From: Bdellovibrionales bacterium GWA1_52_35
GTDB taxonomy: Bacteria; Bdellovibrionota; UBA1018
Reading direction: 5' to 3'
NCBI GenBank assembly: GCA_001769805.1
Contig: MEPO01000013.1
Coordinates: 84,538 to 148,537 of the forward strand
DNA length: 64,000 nt
How positions within the stretch are numbered: the stretch's first letter is position 1; each line of letters begins with the position of its first letter. Below, piece after piece: positions 1-8,563 of the stretch. The notes under the pieces were generated by a model, which saw only the letters and a program-made list of their open reading frames with translations, was not told where the DNA came from and searched no databases. The position numbers were made by a program, and so were the translations under genes.

Positions 1-552
1 GGTGAGCTTATTATAAATCTTGCCGACCTCGATTTTGTCGCGCTTGATCCGGGCCATGTCCTTTTTGGTTGGCCGGATATGCCTGGAGTTCACTTTGAGT
101 TTTTCAGAAGCCCAGTTTCCAGCCACCACCCGAAGCGGTATTTCCCGGGTGTATTCCCCGCCCGAAGCCACCACTTTGATTTCGATCGGGTACTGACCGG
201 GTTTGTTCGCGTAAGGGACGCCCAGAACAGCTCCGTATTTCAAGAAATTTTTGTCGTTGTAACTGAAAAAAGTAAATTCAGTCTCTTGAAATTTGCCACG
301 AATGACTGCGGCCGAATCTGCCCGCACGATCTGCTCGAGTTCCGGAGAAAGCGCGAGATTCAGGAATACGAGTGAGCCATCTGTCACTTCCTCAGCTGAG
401 AGCTGAACCTTCAACTCGGTTTCGGGAGGCACCGACAGAGCCTTCACGGCCGTGACACTGCAAGCCGAAAGAGCAAGAAGCAGAAAGCAGATCCAATTCC
501 TGGCGAATCCGAAACTATTGCTAATTTGCACTAACTGATTTTTGACCATCAT
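1..552 (-). CDS. M23-type peptidase lipoprotein, N-terminal part (truncated by window edge)
   Basis: This reading frame is absent from the ORF track because its stop lies outside the window. Translated on the minus strand it starts ATG-ATG, has a hydrophobic stretch ending in the lipobox LSAC (Cys near residue 31), and then a beta-rich region. The last visible segment (SRHIRPTKKDMARIKRDK, then an IYNK) resembles the linker found before the LytM domain of many secreted M23 endopeptidases, so the catalytic domain should lie beyond base 1. It is probably an outer-membrane-anchored peptidoglycan hydrolase. Its start overlaps the end of xseA by about 30 bases, which suggests it is the last gene of the ftsE-ftsX-envC-ctpA-xseA operon. 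Family assignment rests on the N-terminal half only. Confidence 0.7.
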   Translation of the reverse strand, partial: MMVKNQLVQISNSFGFARNWICFLLLALSACSVTAVKALSVPPETELKVQLSAEEVTDGSLVFLNLALSPELEQIVRADSAAVIRGKFQETEFTFFSYNDKNFLKYGAVLGVPYANKPGQYPIEIKVVASGGEYTREIPLRVVAGNWASEKLKVNSRHIRPTKKDMARIKRDKIEVGKIYNKLT

Positions 553-1792
553 GAAAAATTATCCTCAACTCTTGCCCAGATTGAACCTGAGCCGCACTCT
601 TGATGACAGTATCCACCTCGCCGCCCCCGCGCACAATCGCATAACCTCTCTGCAGGACGCGCAAAGGGGAAAGCGCATCCATTTTCCCCATCCAATGCTC
701 CAGGAGTGCCTTGCGCTTCTCCACACCCAGCTGCATCGCCCGCGTCAGGCGGTGATAGAGCTCGTCACAGCGCTGGACCTGCTCGCGCAAGCGGTCTTTG
801 GGACTGATCAGCCGCGCAGTAATATGTCCCAGCAGCGTTTTACGAGTACTTAGATCGCGAAGCATAGAAGCCTGCAGCCTCGCTCCGTAATCCTCTATGC
901 GAACGGCAGCATCGACCCAGTGTCCGGAAATCAGCTCTGCGGCCGCGGAAGGCGTCGGCGCACGCAAATCCGCGACAAAATCTGCAATTGTGAAATCTGT
1001 TTCATGTCCGACGGCCGAGATCACGGGGAGCGTGGAACCGGCAATGGTGCGAGCGAGCGATTCGTCATTGAACGCCCATAAATCCTCGATGCTCCCACCT
1101 CCGCGTGCCAGCACAATGACATCGGCAAGCTGATGCCGGTTGATCAGCTCAATTCCGTTTTTCACCTGTGCCGCCGCCCCCTCTCCCTGCACTGAAGCGG
1201 GGACTATCAGAATTTCGATATGAGGCGCGCGCCTTTTTAGAATATTCAGGATATCCTGGATGACCGCACCCGAAGGGGAAGTTACAACGGCAATTTTTTT
1301 CGGGAAGTTCAGAAGGGATCGTTTACGAGAGGAAGCAAAGAGTCCCTCGGCCGCCAGCTTGGTCTTGAGAAGCTCAAAAGCGATCTGAAGCGCACCGGTT
1401 CCCAGCGGCTCAATCTGGTCCAGCGAAAGTTGATAATTCCCGCGCGGTGCATAGACACTCAACTTCCCGCGGCAGAGGACCTGAAGGCCGTCCTTGAGTT
1501 CAAAAGCTTTTCTCCTCGCGCCCCAACCAAAGAACGCAGCGGAAATCGTCGCATTTGAATCTTTCAGCGAAAAGTAAGCGTGGCCGGAGCTGGCGGGTCG
1601 ATAATTGCTGACTTCTCCCTGAACCCAGACCTGCGTAAATGCGGGTTCGAGAACACCCTTGATCTGGCCGGTCAGCTCAGAGACCGTCCACTTCTTGGGA
1701 ACCGATGCGGACCCTGGCACGGGACTCCCGCTCTTTGCAGTTGCTGCTTCTGATTCAGCCGCTGCAAAAAGTGGCAGATCCTTGTGTTTCAT
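521..1792 (-). CDS. xseA: Exodeoxyribonuclease VII large subunit
   Basis: XseA is the catalytic subunit of exonuclease VII, which degrades single-stranded DNA in the cytoplasm together with XseB. The 423-residue protein has an N-terminal OB-fold (about 35-130, with the family pattern WVQGEVSN...GHAYFSLKD). The nuclease core follows, with ARGGGSIEDLWAFNDE, GHETDFTIAD and RAPTPSAAAE motifs (about 225-290), and then a helical C-terminus. Length is normal for the family. It sits 21 bases downstream of ctpA on the same strand. No xseB is visible in the window. Gene identity is secure. Confidence 0.96.
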   Translation of the reverse strand: MKHKDLPLFAAAESEAATAKSGSPVPGSASVPKKWTVSELTGQIKGVLEPAFTQVWVQGEVSNYRPASSGHAYFSLKDSNATISAAFFGWGARRKAFELKDGLQVLCRGKLSVYAPRGNYQLSLDQIEPLGTGALQIAFELLKTKLAAEGLFASSRKRSLLNFPKKIAVVTSPSGAVIQDILNILKRRAPHIEILIVPASVQGEGAAAQVKNGIELINRHQLADVIVLARGGGSIEDLWAFNDESLARTIAGSTLPVISAVGHETDFTIADFVADLRAPTPSAAAELISGHWVDAAVRIEDYGARLQASMLRDLSTRKTLLGHITARLISPKDRLREQVQRCDELYHRLTRAMQLGVEKRKALLEHWMGKMDALSPLRVLQRGYAIVRGGGEVDTVIKSAAQVQSGQELRIIFHDGQKSVSAN

Positions 1793-1813
1793 GAAGCACC
1801 TGACCCATCGCGC

Positions 1814-3343
1814 TTAATGTTTGGCGCTGACAGTCTTGGGTTCTGTTTTGGAATCACGACCCTGTACAACCAATTTTTTCATGATGTCGTAGGACTTCAG
1901 GTAATTCACTGCTTCCATAACCTGGTAATCCTCTTTCGGATTGAACTTCATGGGAGCCATTATATCATCTTCGTCTTTGGATTTGTCTGTCGCCTTGTCC
2001 GTTGATTTTCCGGCGTCCTTCTTCTTGTTGCCGCCCTTCATGACAGTGTCGAGTTCCTCTTGCTTGAATTCCTTGGCCTCTTCATCCGTATTGACCATAT
2101 GACCTTTGAGATCCTTCTCGCGGAAATACTCGGTCTTGCGTTTGGCTTCCGCCAGAAGCTTGGGATCGAAATCATCCAGTACGATGTCAGGTGATACGCC
2201 TTTCTCCTGAATGCTCCGGCCACTGGGAGTGTAATAACGGGCGATTGTCAGTTTGAGTCCCATATCGGGTCCCAATTCGACAACCGTCTGAACAGAACCT
2301 TTCCCGAACGTGGGTTGCCCCATAACAATCGCGCGATGATGATCCTGGAGGGCGCCTGCCACGATTTCAGCCGCCGAGGCCGAACTCGAGTTGACGAGAA
2401 TTGCCACCGGGAAATCTTTGTACGCATTACCCTTGCGCGCGTATTTCACTTCTTTCTGATCCGGGTTGCGACCGATTGTGGAGACGACCACGCCCTCATC
2501 AATAAAGAGGGAAGAAACTTCCACTGCCTGATCCAGCAAACCGCCCGGATTCGTGCGCAGATCCAGAACCAGACCACGCAGTTTCTTCTTGGCTTGAAGT
2601 TTTTCGATCGCCTTCTTCATATCCGAGGCGGCATTCTCATTGAAGCTCGCCAGGCGAACGTAACCGAATTCCGGTTCGAGCTGTTCGCTTTTGACAGCCT
2701 GAATTTTGATGATATCGCGGGTAATCGTGACGTCTTTGAATTTCTCGAAGCCTTCGCGATAAATTGCAAGAGTCACGTCCGTTCCCTTTTTGCCGCGCAT
2801 CTTTGCAACGGCTTCCACCAGCGTCATGCCTTTGGTGCTCTCGCTGTTGATTTTCACGATACGGTCATTCGGCTTCAAGCCCGCTTTCCAGGCCGGCGTA
2901 TCGTCAATGGGAGCGATGACGGTCAGGACGTTGTCTTTCATTCCAATTTCAATACCCAAGCCGCCAAATTTGCCGCTGGTATCGATTTTCATGTCTTTGA
3001 AAACATCCGGAGGAAGAAAAGACGAATGGGGATCCAGTGTTTCAAGCATGCCTTTGATGGCGCCGTACACGAGATCCTTATGCTTGACCTTGTCTTCCAC
3101 GTAATTGTTCTCAACGAAATGAAGCACTTTCTGAAACAATTCGAGATTCTCCAGGCGCTGCTGTTTGGAAGTTGCGATGTCGGTGACGTTCGCACCGAAG
3201 CCCGTAGCCCCTTTCAAGACGGGAGCTGCTTGCGCCGTCGCTATGACGATTTGTCTGCTCAGATTCTGGCCGACCACGACCCCGAGCGAAGAAATACCGA
3301 AAACCAATCCCAGGAGAGCAACTTTTCTTGTGAATTGAATCAT
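1814..3343 (-). CDS. ctpA: C-terminal processing serine protease (S41 family, CtpA/Prc type)
   Basis: Periplasmic S41 peptidase that trims exported proteins. In many bacteria it controls peptidoglycan hydrolases through a lipoprotein adaptor. The 509-residue protein has a signal peptide (1-40), a PDZ domain (about 125-195) and the S41 core. The catalytic Ser lies in the SASAAE motif (about 321-323) and the catalytic Lys in FGKGSVQ (Lys348). The C-terminal tail (about 425-465) is strongly Lys/Asp-rich and low complexity. It lies between xseA and the EnvC-like gene in one tight operon with ftsEX, which fits a role in cell-wall remodelling at division. The symbol follows the family; orthology to a particular CtpA is inferred. 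Confidence 0.93.
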   Translation of the reverse strand: MIQFTRKVALLGLVFGISSLGVVVGQNLSRQIVIATAQAAPVLKGATGFGANVTDIATSKQQRLENLELFQKVLHFVENNYVEDKVKHKDLVYGAIKGMLETLDPHSSFLPPDVFKDMKIDTSGKFGGLGIEIGMKDNVLTVIAPIDDTPAWKAGLKPNDRIVKINSESTKGMTLVEAVAKMRGKKGTDVTLAIYREGFEKFKDVTITRDIIKIQAVKSEQLEPEFGYVRLASFNENAASDMKKAIEKLQAKKKLRGLVLDLRTNPGGLLDQAVEVSSLFIDEGVVVSTIGRNPDQKEVKYARKGNAYKDFPVAILVNSSSASAAEIVAGALQDHHRAIVMGQPTFGKGSVQTVVELGPDMGLKLTIARYYTPSGRSIQEKGVSPDIVLDDFDPKLLAEAKRKTEYFREKDLKGHMVNTDEEAKEFKQEELDTVMKGGNKKKDAGKSTDKATDKSKDEDDIMAPMKFNPKEDYQVMEAVNYLKSYDIMKKLVVQGRDSKTEPKTVSAKH

Positions 3344-3358
3344 AAAAGAAAGGCTAAA

Positions 3359-4576
3359 CTAATTGGAGAGCCACTGCAATGGGTTCACAGCAACGTTTCG
3401 CGCCCGAATCTCAAAATAAACTGGAGTGCCCAAGTCATCTGTTTTACCAAGAGGATCACCGGCCTTGACGGCCTCCCCCTTTTTCCGCCCGAGTTCACCC
3501 AGATGAGCGCAAAGCGTGTAGAAGTGGTCACCATGATCCACTATGGTCACCCGCCCGTAATCCGGCAGCTCTCCTGAGTAGGCAATCCTACCGGGCGCCA
3601 CTGCTTTGACGGTCTCGCCTTTGGAGGCGGAGATATCCACGCCTTTTTTGAAAACATAGAGGCCCGACTTCGGATCGAAAGTCCGCCCGAAGCTGCCGAC
3701 AACGCGTCCGCTCGAAATTGGAAAAGGTACAGTTCCTTTTAATTTTGCGAAGGCGCTCTGCATCATTGCCTTGGAAACTGCCCGTTCGGTCGCAACCACC
3801 TGCTCGAGTTCTAGACGCGCGTTGAATTCAACGAGCATTTTTTCGACCTGAGCTTCCGAGGATTTCAATTTGCGGTAATTTTCCAACCGGGAAAGTCGCT
3901 CCTCATGTTTCTTCTGAAGCAGATCCACCTGGAGCTGTTTATTCAGTTCGAGCACGCCTTCTTGCTCGTTCAAATCCTGAAAAAGATAAACAAGCTGCTG
4001 CTTTTCATCCTGGATCTTGAGTTCCAGATGATCGGCATCAGCCATGTCCACGCGCAATGCTTCGAGTTCCTTAAAGCCACGACCCACGAGATTGGCGAGC
4101 ATCTTGCGGCGAGGTGATTCGAGCTTCTCTTCTTTCATCAATGCAGCCGGATCTGACGGAGGAATCAAACGATCGTCCTTGGACTTACGGATCCCCATCA
4201 GAAATTTACGCACAGAGTCCTGCTGCCCTGAGATCCGGTCATGAAGCGTGCCGCGCCTCTGCTCAAGATCCCCGATGGTTTTCTCAAGCTCGGCCATCCG
4301 CTTGCGGCCCAATTCGCGTTCCTCTTTTTGCAATTTCAAAAGAAGTTGGATTTTTTTCACGTTGGACTGGAGCTGCTGATGAGAACGGACGCCGTCCAGC
4401 AAGCCACCCTCCACTTCGACTATCTTCTTTCGCAAATCCGAAAGTCTGTCTGAAAGTTTGGGTGCTTTAATGACGGCGCTGACGGGCGGAACCGGAGCTG
4501 CGACCGGTAATGACGCATGCAACAGCGTCGGTACAAAGAAAAAAAACCCAAAAAGAAAAATGGAGTTCAAAGCCAA
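3359..4576 (-). CDS. envC: EnvC-like periplasmic coiled-coil/degenerate LytM protein (FtsEX-linked amidase activator)
   Basis: I place the start at the TTG at 4576. GGAGG lies six bases upstream and the next residues form a clean signal peptide (LALNSIFLFGFFFF...LLHA). The longer ATG version in the ORF track would run far into ftsX. The mature protein is a long coiled coil (about 50-270) followed by a LytM/M23 fold (about 290-400). The zinc-ligand positions look degenerate: the usual HxGxD reads KKGVD, and the final HFEIR reads YFEIR. E. coli EnvC is likewise an inactive LytM protein that activates amidases. It overlaps the ftsX stop by ten bases, so FtsEX-controlled activation of a cell-wall amidase at division is the likely role. 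Confidence 0.88.
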   Translation of the reverse strand: MALNSIFLFGFFFFVPTLLHASLPVAAPVPPVSAVIKAPKLSDRLSDLRKKIVEVEGGLLDGVRSHQQLQSNVKKIQLLLKLQKEERELGRKRMAELEKTIGDLEQRRGTLHDRISGQQDSVRKFLMGIRKSKDDRLIPPSDPAALMKEEKLESPRRKMLANLVGRGFKELEALRVDMADADHLELKIQDEKQQLVYLFQDLNEQEGVLELNKQLQVDLLQKKHEERLSRLENYRKLKSSEAQVEKMLVEFNARLELEQVVATERAVSKAMMQSAFAKLKGTVPFPISSGRVVGSFGRTFDPKSGLYVFKKGVDISASKGETVKAVAPGRIAYSGELPDYGRVTIVDHGDHFYTLCAHLGELGRKKGEAVKAGDPLGKTDDLGTPVYFEIRARNVAVNPLQWLSN

Positions 4577-5478
4577 TTTCGGCCTCCAAAGCCGGATCGT
4601 CCGGTCTGGGGCGCACTCGCCCACCAACCTGCCAGCATCCCGGCGGAAGCCCCCAGCAAGCCACCGGCAGCCAAAAGCAGAAAACCCATTGCCGGAGCGA
4701 TCATCGGAAGGGCGCGAAGAGCGGGCGACAGCTCGCGCAGTCGTCCTGCAAACCACTCACTGCTGAAATACCAGGTCACGCAGGCAAGCAGACCGCCGAG
4801 CAGGCCTACCATCATTCCTGAAACCGCCCCCGGAATGAGAATTCCCGTGCGGGTCGCGCCCCAGAGCCGAAGAAAACTCAGGACCTCTTTATAAAAATGG
4901 GAATTGACCCGGGAGAGATGAACCAAACCGGTGAGCAGCGCGAGACCAAGCCCGCCCATGAAAAGCTTGGTGACCCAGGAAAGGGCGATGAAAGCGGCAA
5001 TCACCTGCTCGTAACGATCTTTTGAACTCTCAACCAGCTCGACACCGGGAATCTTCCGCAGCCCCTCAAGAGTGGCGTCATCCAGAACACCGGCTATGGA
5101 AACGTACTTCGGGACCACTTGTTCCGCTTCTTCGACTCCCAGGGATTCCACTTCATTGACCAGCTCAGGATAGCGATCTTTCAGCTCAGCCAGAAATTGG
5201 TCGCCGTTTGTATAAGAGAGATCCTGTACGGCTTGAGAGCCGAGCGATGCGCGAATCCGGTCGACGAGCTTCTGTTCGTCAGTTTTTTTTACGGAAGCCG
5301 AAAAATAGGCGGTAATAACTTGGTTGTTCTGCAACTGGGCAAGTACCGGATTCAAACCATGATCCACCCAGAAAACAAGACCGGTAATGAGCAGGAGGAT
5401 ACCAACAGCAACTGCAGAAAGCAGTTGACTGAAAGGGGCCAGTCGCCAGGGCCGGAATGCAAGCCTCAATAAGTACAC
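4567..5478 (-). CDS. ftsX: Cell division permease FtsX
   Basis: Inner-membrane partner of the FtsE ATPase. It transmits ATP-driven changes to EnvC-type activators across the membrane. The first transmembrane helix is near residues 15-40. A periplasmic domain follows (about 45-155, with polar repeats such as VDRIRASLGSQAVQDL), then three C-terminal helices (about 160-295). I prefer the GTG at 5478: GAGGAG sits five bases upstream and the overlap with the ftsE end is only 13 bases. The tracked ATG at 5523 would overlap by 58. The result is about 303 residues, normal for FtsX. The order ftsE-ftsX-envC is a strong contextual match. Confidence 0.94.
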   Translation of the reverse strand: MYLLRLAFRPWRLAPFSQLLSAVAVGILLLITGLVFWVDHGLNPVLAQLQNNQVITAYFSASVKKTDEQKLVDRIRASLGSQAVQDLSYTNGDQFLAELKDRYPELVNEVESLGVEEAEQVVPKYVSIAGVLDDATLEGLRKIPGVELVESSKDRYEQVIAAFIALSWVTKLFMGGLGLALLTGLVHLSRVNSHFYKEVLSFLRLWGATRTGILIPGAVSGMMVGLLGGLLACVTWYFSSEWFAGRLRELSPALRALPMIAPAMGFLLLAAGGLLGASAGMLAGWWASAPQTGRSGFGGRNWL

Positions 5479-6158
5479 AAGGTCTCCTCGAAGATCAGGC
5501 GTCCACCTTTTAAGGCCGCGCACCTCTTGCGAACACGACGTACGATTTCCCGGTCGTGGGTCGCTAAAATTACAGAAGTTCCGGTCAAATTGGCGCGAAG
5601 TACGAGATCCATCAGCCCCCAGGCCGATTCGCGATCCTGTGAACCCGTCGGCTCATCGGCGAGCAAGAGTGCCGGACTTCGGGCCAGCGCTCGCGCCACG
5701 GCGACCCGCTGTGCCTCTCCGCCTGAAAGCGTGCAGGCCATCTGATTACGTTTCTCGATCAGCCCCACCCGCTCGAGCAGTTCATGAATCCGGGTCTTGG
5801 ATTGAACGGAAAGTGCGCGACGGCCACCCAGTGAAATTGAAAGCGCGACATTATCGTAGATGGTCAGATCAGAGATCAGCCGCACATCCTGTGGGATATA
5901 TCCGATCGATTGCCGGATCGCCCGGAGCGTCGACTCGGAAGCCGAGTGCACTGCATACCCAAAAAGAGAAACCTGGCCGGCTGAAGGATCTTCCTCCGTA
6001 GCCAGCAGGCGCAAGAGCGTGGACTTCCCTGTGCCCGTTCCACCAATTAAATAGAGGAACTCACCTTTTTTCATATCAAAGGAAATCTGGTCAAGAACCC
6101 GAGCCTGGCTCTGGTTCTGCCCCGAATACCATTTGGAAACACCCTTCAGGCTGATCAC
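5466..6158 (-). CDS. ftsE: Cell division ATP-binding protein FtsE
   Basis: Cytoplasmic ABC ATPase of the FtsEX complex. The 230-residue protein carries a Walker A motif (GGTGTGKST, with Thr where Ser is more usual), the ABC signature LSGGEAQRVAVARAL, the Walker B motif LLLADEPTG and the switch His in LATHD. It is the first gene of the minus-strand operon; the upstream region 6159-6300 is shared with a divergent membrane-protein gene. That region holds a TATAAT hexamer (6247-6252) facing the other way and a small CCGGA-TATG-TCCGG dyad near 6211. I do not see a convincing promoter for ftsE itself. Confidence 0.96.
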   Translation of the reverse strand: MISLKGVSKWYSGQNQSQARVLDQISFDMKKGEFLYLIGGTGTGKSTLLRLLATEEDPSAGQVSLFGYAVHSASESTLRAIRQSIGYIPQDVRLISDLTIYDNVALSISLGGRRALSVQSKTRIHELLERVGLIEKRNQMACTLSGGEAQRVAVARALARSPALLLADEPTGSQDRESAWGLMDLVLRANLTGTSVILATHDREIVRRVRKRCAALKGGRLIFEETLCTY

Positions 6159-6300
6159 ATGCCCCCCAACCTACTCAATAGTATCATACCAGTTTGCTGC
6201 AGTCGTCCAGTCCGGATATGTCCGGGAAATCATAATACAAGAATAATATAATGCAGCGCGTAAGTCTTGTTTGAATTTCCTACAAGGGTATCCTTCGAGA

Positions 6301-7368
6301 ATGACCTCTTTGCAAGACCCCTGGCTCGAATCCAAATGGCTGCGCAAGCTGCGCAGCTTTGCCCAGGCGAACCGGGGACTCGCCGCCCCGCTGGGGACTT
6401 TTGGATTCTATTTCGTCTGGGTCTGGCTCTTTCGCCTGCTGATCCTGAGTTTTGTCACCTATTTCATGCTTCCTGAACCCGCGCAGTTCGGGACGGAAGT
6501 GAATCATCTCCTGAGTTTTGAGGAGATCTCGGAAGTTCTCGGCGCAAACGAGCTGCCGCTTATCGGGTTGTCGGCTTTTTTATTTGTGGCATTTCTCCGT
6601 GCGCTGTACCCGCTCACCTCAACCACGACATCCGAAATTTTTTCAGTTCAGCGGTTGCGCCGTTTATTTTTGCCCGGCGCCTCGCACGGATTCATCTTTG
6701 CTTTCGGACTGGGCCTCGCTTTTTTATTCAGCGGGATCTACAAGGTCTTTGGTTTTTCCATTCTCGCCGATGAATTCATTCTGGCATTGCCGGGACTGAT
6801 TCTCCGGGTACTGACTCTGATTATTTTTGTTTATTGTGAAGAATACATATTCCGCCGCAAAATAATGCCGAAGTTGATCTCCTCCAAGGTGGCGGAAGCT
6901 GGTGGCATTCCCTGGGCAGCGGTTGCTACAGTTTCGCTCCTCTACTGTTTCGTCAAACTGATTCAATTTGATCTCGGCATCATGCAATCAATGACGCTGT
7001 TTCTGGTTTCAGTCGTGCTGTCACTTCAGACACTGGCAGACGGAGACTTCAACCGGGGGGCCGGGTTCTGGGCGATAACCCTAGTGGTCTTCCAGCCCCT
7101 CTTAGGCTTGCCCGTTTTCGGCAGCGAATTTTCTGGAATCCTGCTTTTGAAATATCAGGCCACCTTAGGAAACAGCGGCCTTGTGGGCGGGGTCGCCGGA
7201 AATCTGACGAGCAGCAACATTGGAAGTCTGCAATTTCTGACCGGTGGCTTTGGTGGACCTCTTTCGTCCTTTGCTTTCCAGTTCCTGCTGCTGCTGGAAA
7301 TCGTCCGAAGCCTCACGAAAGTCAAAAAGCACAAGAAAACTCTTTTGAAGCCCTCCTTCAATCGCTAG
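6301..7368 (+). CDS. Multi-pass membrane protein with partial CPBP (CAAX-protease-like) motif
   Basis: The protein has about eight hydrophobic segments. I use the ATG at 6301 (about 355 residues); the track starts at a TTG 30 bases earlier. A segment near residue 190 reads EEYIFRR, which matches the EExxxR motif of CPBP intramembrane glutamic proteases. The following helix, where active members carry FxxxH, reads LLYCFVKL, with Lys in place of His. The fold may therefore be CPBP-like with an inactive or altered site. It is nine bases upstream of tolQ on the same strand, so it may be translated with the Tol genes. Function unknown. Confidence 0.6.
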   Translation: MTSLQDPWLESKWLRKLRSFAQANRGLAAPLGTFGFYFVWVWLFRLLILSFVTYFMLPEPAQFGTEVNHLLSFEEISEVLGANELPLIGLSAFLFVAFLRALYPLTSTTTSEIFSVQRLRRLFLPGASHGFIFAFGLGLAFLFSGIYKVFGFSILADEFILALPGLILRVLTLIIFVYCEEYIFRRKIMPKLISSKVAEAGGIPWAAVATVSLLYCFVKLIQFDLGIMQSMTLFLVSVVLSLQTLADGDFNRGAGFWAITLVVFQPLLGLPVFGSEFSGILLLKYQATLGNSGLVGGVAGNLTSSNIGSLQFLTGGFGGPLSSFAFQFLLLLEIVRSLTKVKKHKKTLLKPSFNR

Positions 7369-7377
7369 AATGCCCGT

Positions 7378-8100
7378 ATGCCAAATCACGCCGCTATTGT
7401 TCAAACAGGTGTAGTCGGTCTCATCTCTGATTCCGGACCCGTCGCAAAATTTGTCCTTCTTCTCCTGCTGATGGCCTCCGTCTTCTGCTGGGCGATTATT
7501 TTCATGAAATATCGTTCGCTCCGTCGAGCGCAGGTCCAGAACACCGAGTTTCTGAACACCTTCTGGCACGGAAAGAATCTCGACGAAATCATCGCCAAGG
7601 TCGACCAGTTTTCCGCGTCTCCGATTGCGGTGATCTTTCAGGCCGGCATGAAGGAGATGAAAAGATTTCCCGGTCTTGACGGCGAGATCAATGGTGGAGC
7701 GGACCGGAGCTCGGATCGTATCGAAAATATTTATCGAGCCATGATTCGCACATCGCAGTCAGAGGTCGCGGTTTTTGAACGCCACATCGGCTGGCTGGCC
7801 ACTACCGCCAGCGCCGCGCCGTTTGTGGGCCTGTTCGGAACGGTCTGGGGCATCATGAATTCGTTCCAGAATATCGGCGCCACCGGTGCCGCAAATCTTG
7901 CCGTTGTAGCCCCGGGTATATCTGAAGCGCTCATTACAACCGCCACCGGCATCGGTGCCGCGATTCCGGCAGTCATCGCTTACAACCATTTTGCCGGCCA
8001 GATCAAACGCATTTCGATCGAAATGGAAGGGTTTTCGCATGATTTCCTGAATATCGTCCAGCGGAGCTTCTCCAATGCCGCCGGACGGAAGGGAAGCTGA
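7378..8100 (+). CDS. tolQ: TolQ/ExbB-family proton channel protein
   Basis: Inner-membrane stator that uses proton motive force with TolR to energise TolA for outer-membrane constriction and integrity. The 240 residues contain an N-terminal transmembrane helix (about 20-42), a large cytoplasmic loop, and the characteristic paired helices. The first of these contains APFVGLFGTVWGIMNSF and the second TTATGIGAAIPAVIAYN. It starts nine bases after the CPBP-like gene and is followed one base later by tolR. MotA/TolQ/ExbB membership is certain; the TolQ label comes from the tolR and tolB neighbours. Confidence 0.94.
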   Translation: MPNHAAIVQTGVVGLISDSGPVAKFVLLLLLMASVFCWAIIFMKYRSLRRAQVQNTEFLNTFWHGKNLDEIIAKVDQFSASPIAVIFQAGMKEMKRFPGLDGEINGGADRSSDRIENIYRAMIRTSQSEVAVFERHIGWLATTASAAPFVGLFGTVWGIMNSFQNIGATGAANLAVVAPGISEALITTATGIGAAIPAVIAYNHFAGQIKRISIEMEGFSHDFLNIVQRSFSNAAGRKGS

Positions 8101-8101
8101 A

Positions 8102-8557
8102 ATGGGAATGGGTATTCCAAAGGGATCGGGTGGGTCCGGAGGTTTCGGGCATGCGATTCCCACCACGCTGGCGGAAATCAATGTCACACCATTGGTCGAT
8201 GTCATGCTGGTGCTGCTGATTGTTTTCATGATTTCCGCGCCACTTATGCAACAGGGCATCCAGGTGGATTTGCCGAAAGCGAACGCGGCTAGTCTCTCCG
8301 AAGTTCCTGATCAGCTCGTCCTCGTCGTCACCCGTTCCCGACAGATTTCGATTAACGGAAATTCGATTGAGCAGGGCACGCTCAGACCAAAATTGGAAGC
8401 GGTGGTTTCGGTCAAACCCACAGTGGAAGTAGTCATTCAGGCGGATCAGGCGGTGCCCTACGGTTTCATTGCCCAAGTCATGGCTGAAGTGAAACGCGCA
8501 CGCATCAACCGGGTGGGACTCGTAACCGAACCCGGCGATCCCGCGTTCAAATTATGA
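8102..8557 (+). CDS. tolR: TolR/ExbD-family proton channel protein
   Basis: TolR partners TolQ. It has one transmembrane helix carrying the proton-relay Asp and a periplasmic dimer domain. The start is ATG 8102, one base after the tolQ stop, with GGAAGGG upstream; the tracked ORF extends 27 bases further into tolQ and is too long. The segment INVTPLVDVMLVLLIVFM contains the conserved Asp, and the C-terminal domain has the usual QADQAVPYGFIAQVM pattern. A Gly-rich cytoplasmic N-terminus (GMGIPKGSGGSGG) precedes it. Length is 151 residues, normal for ExbD/TolR. Confidence 0.95.
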   Translation: MGMGIPKGSGGSGGFGHAIPTTLAEINVTPLVDVMLVLLIVFMISAPLMQQGIQVDLPKANAASLSEVPDQLVLVVTRSRQISINGNSIEQGTLRPKLEAVVSVKPTVEVVIQADQAVPYGFIAQVMAEVKRARINRVGLVTEPGDPAFKL

Positions 8558-8563
8558 GGTGAA

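Noticed and set aside
2315-3577. 420-aa plus-strand ORF antisense to ctpA
   Set aside because: Shadow of a secure gene on the other strand; sequence is rich in His/Phe/Arg with no motif.
6211-6252. TATAAT hexamer as promoter of the CPBP-like gene
   Set aside because: No acceptable -35 at 16-18 bases; kept only as a note in the ftsE entry.
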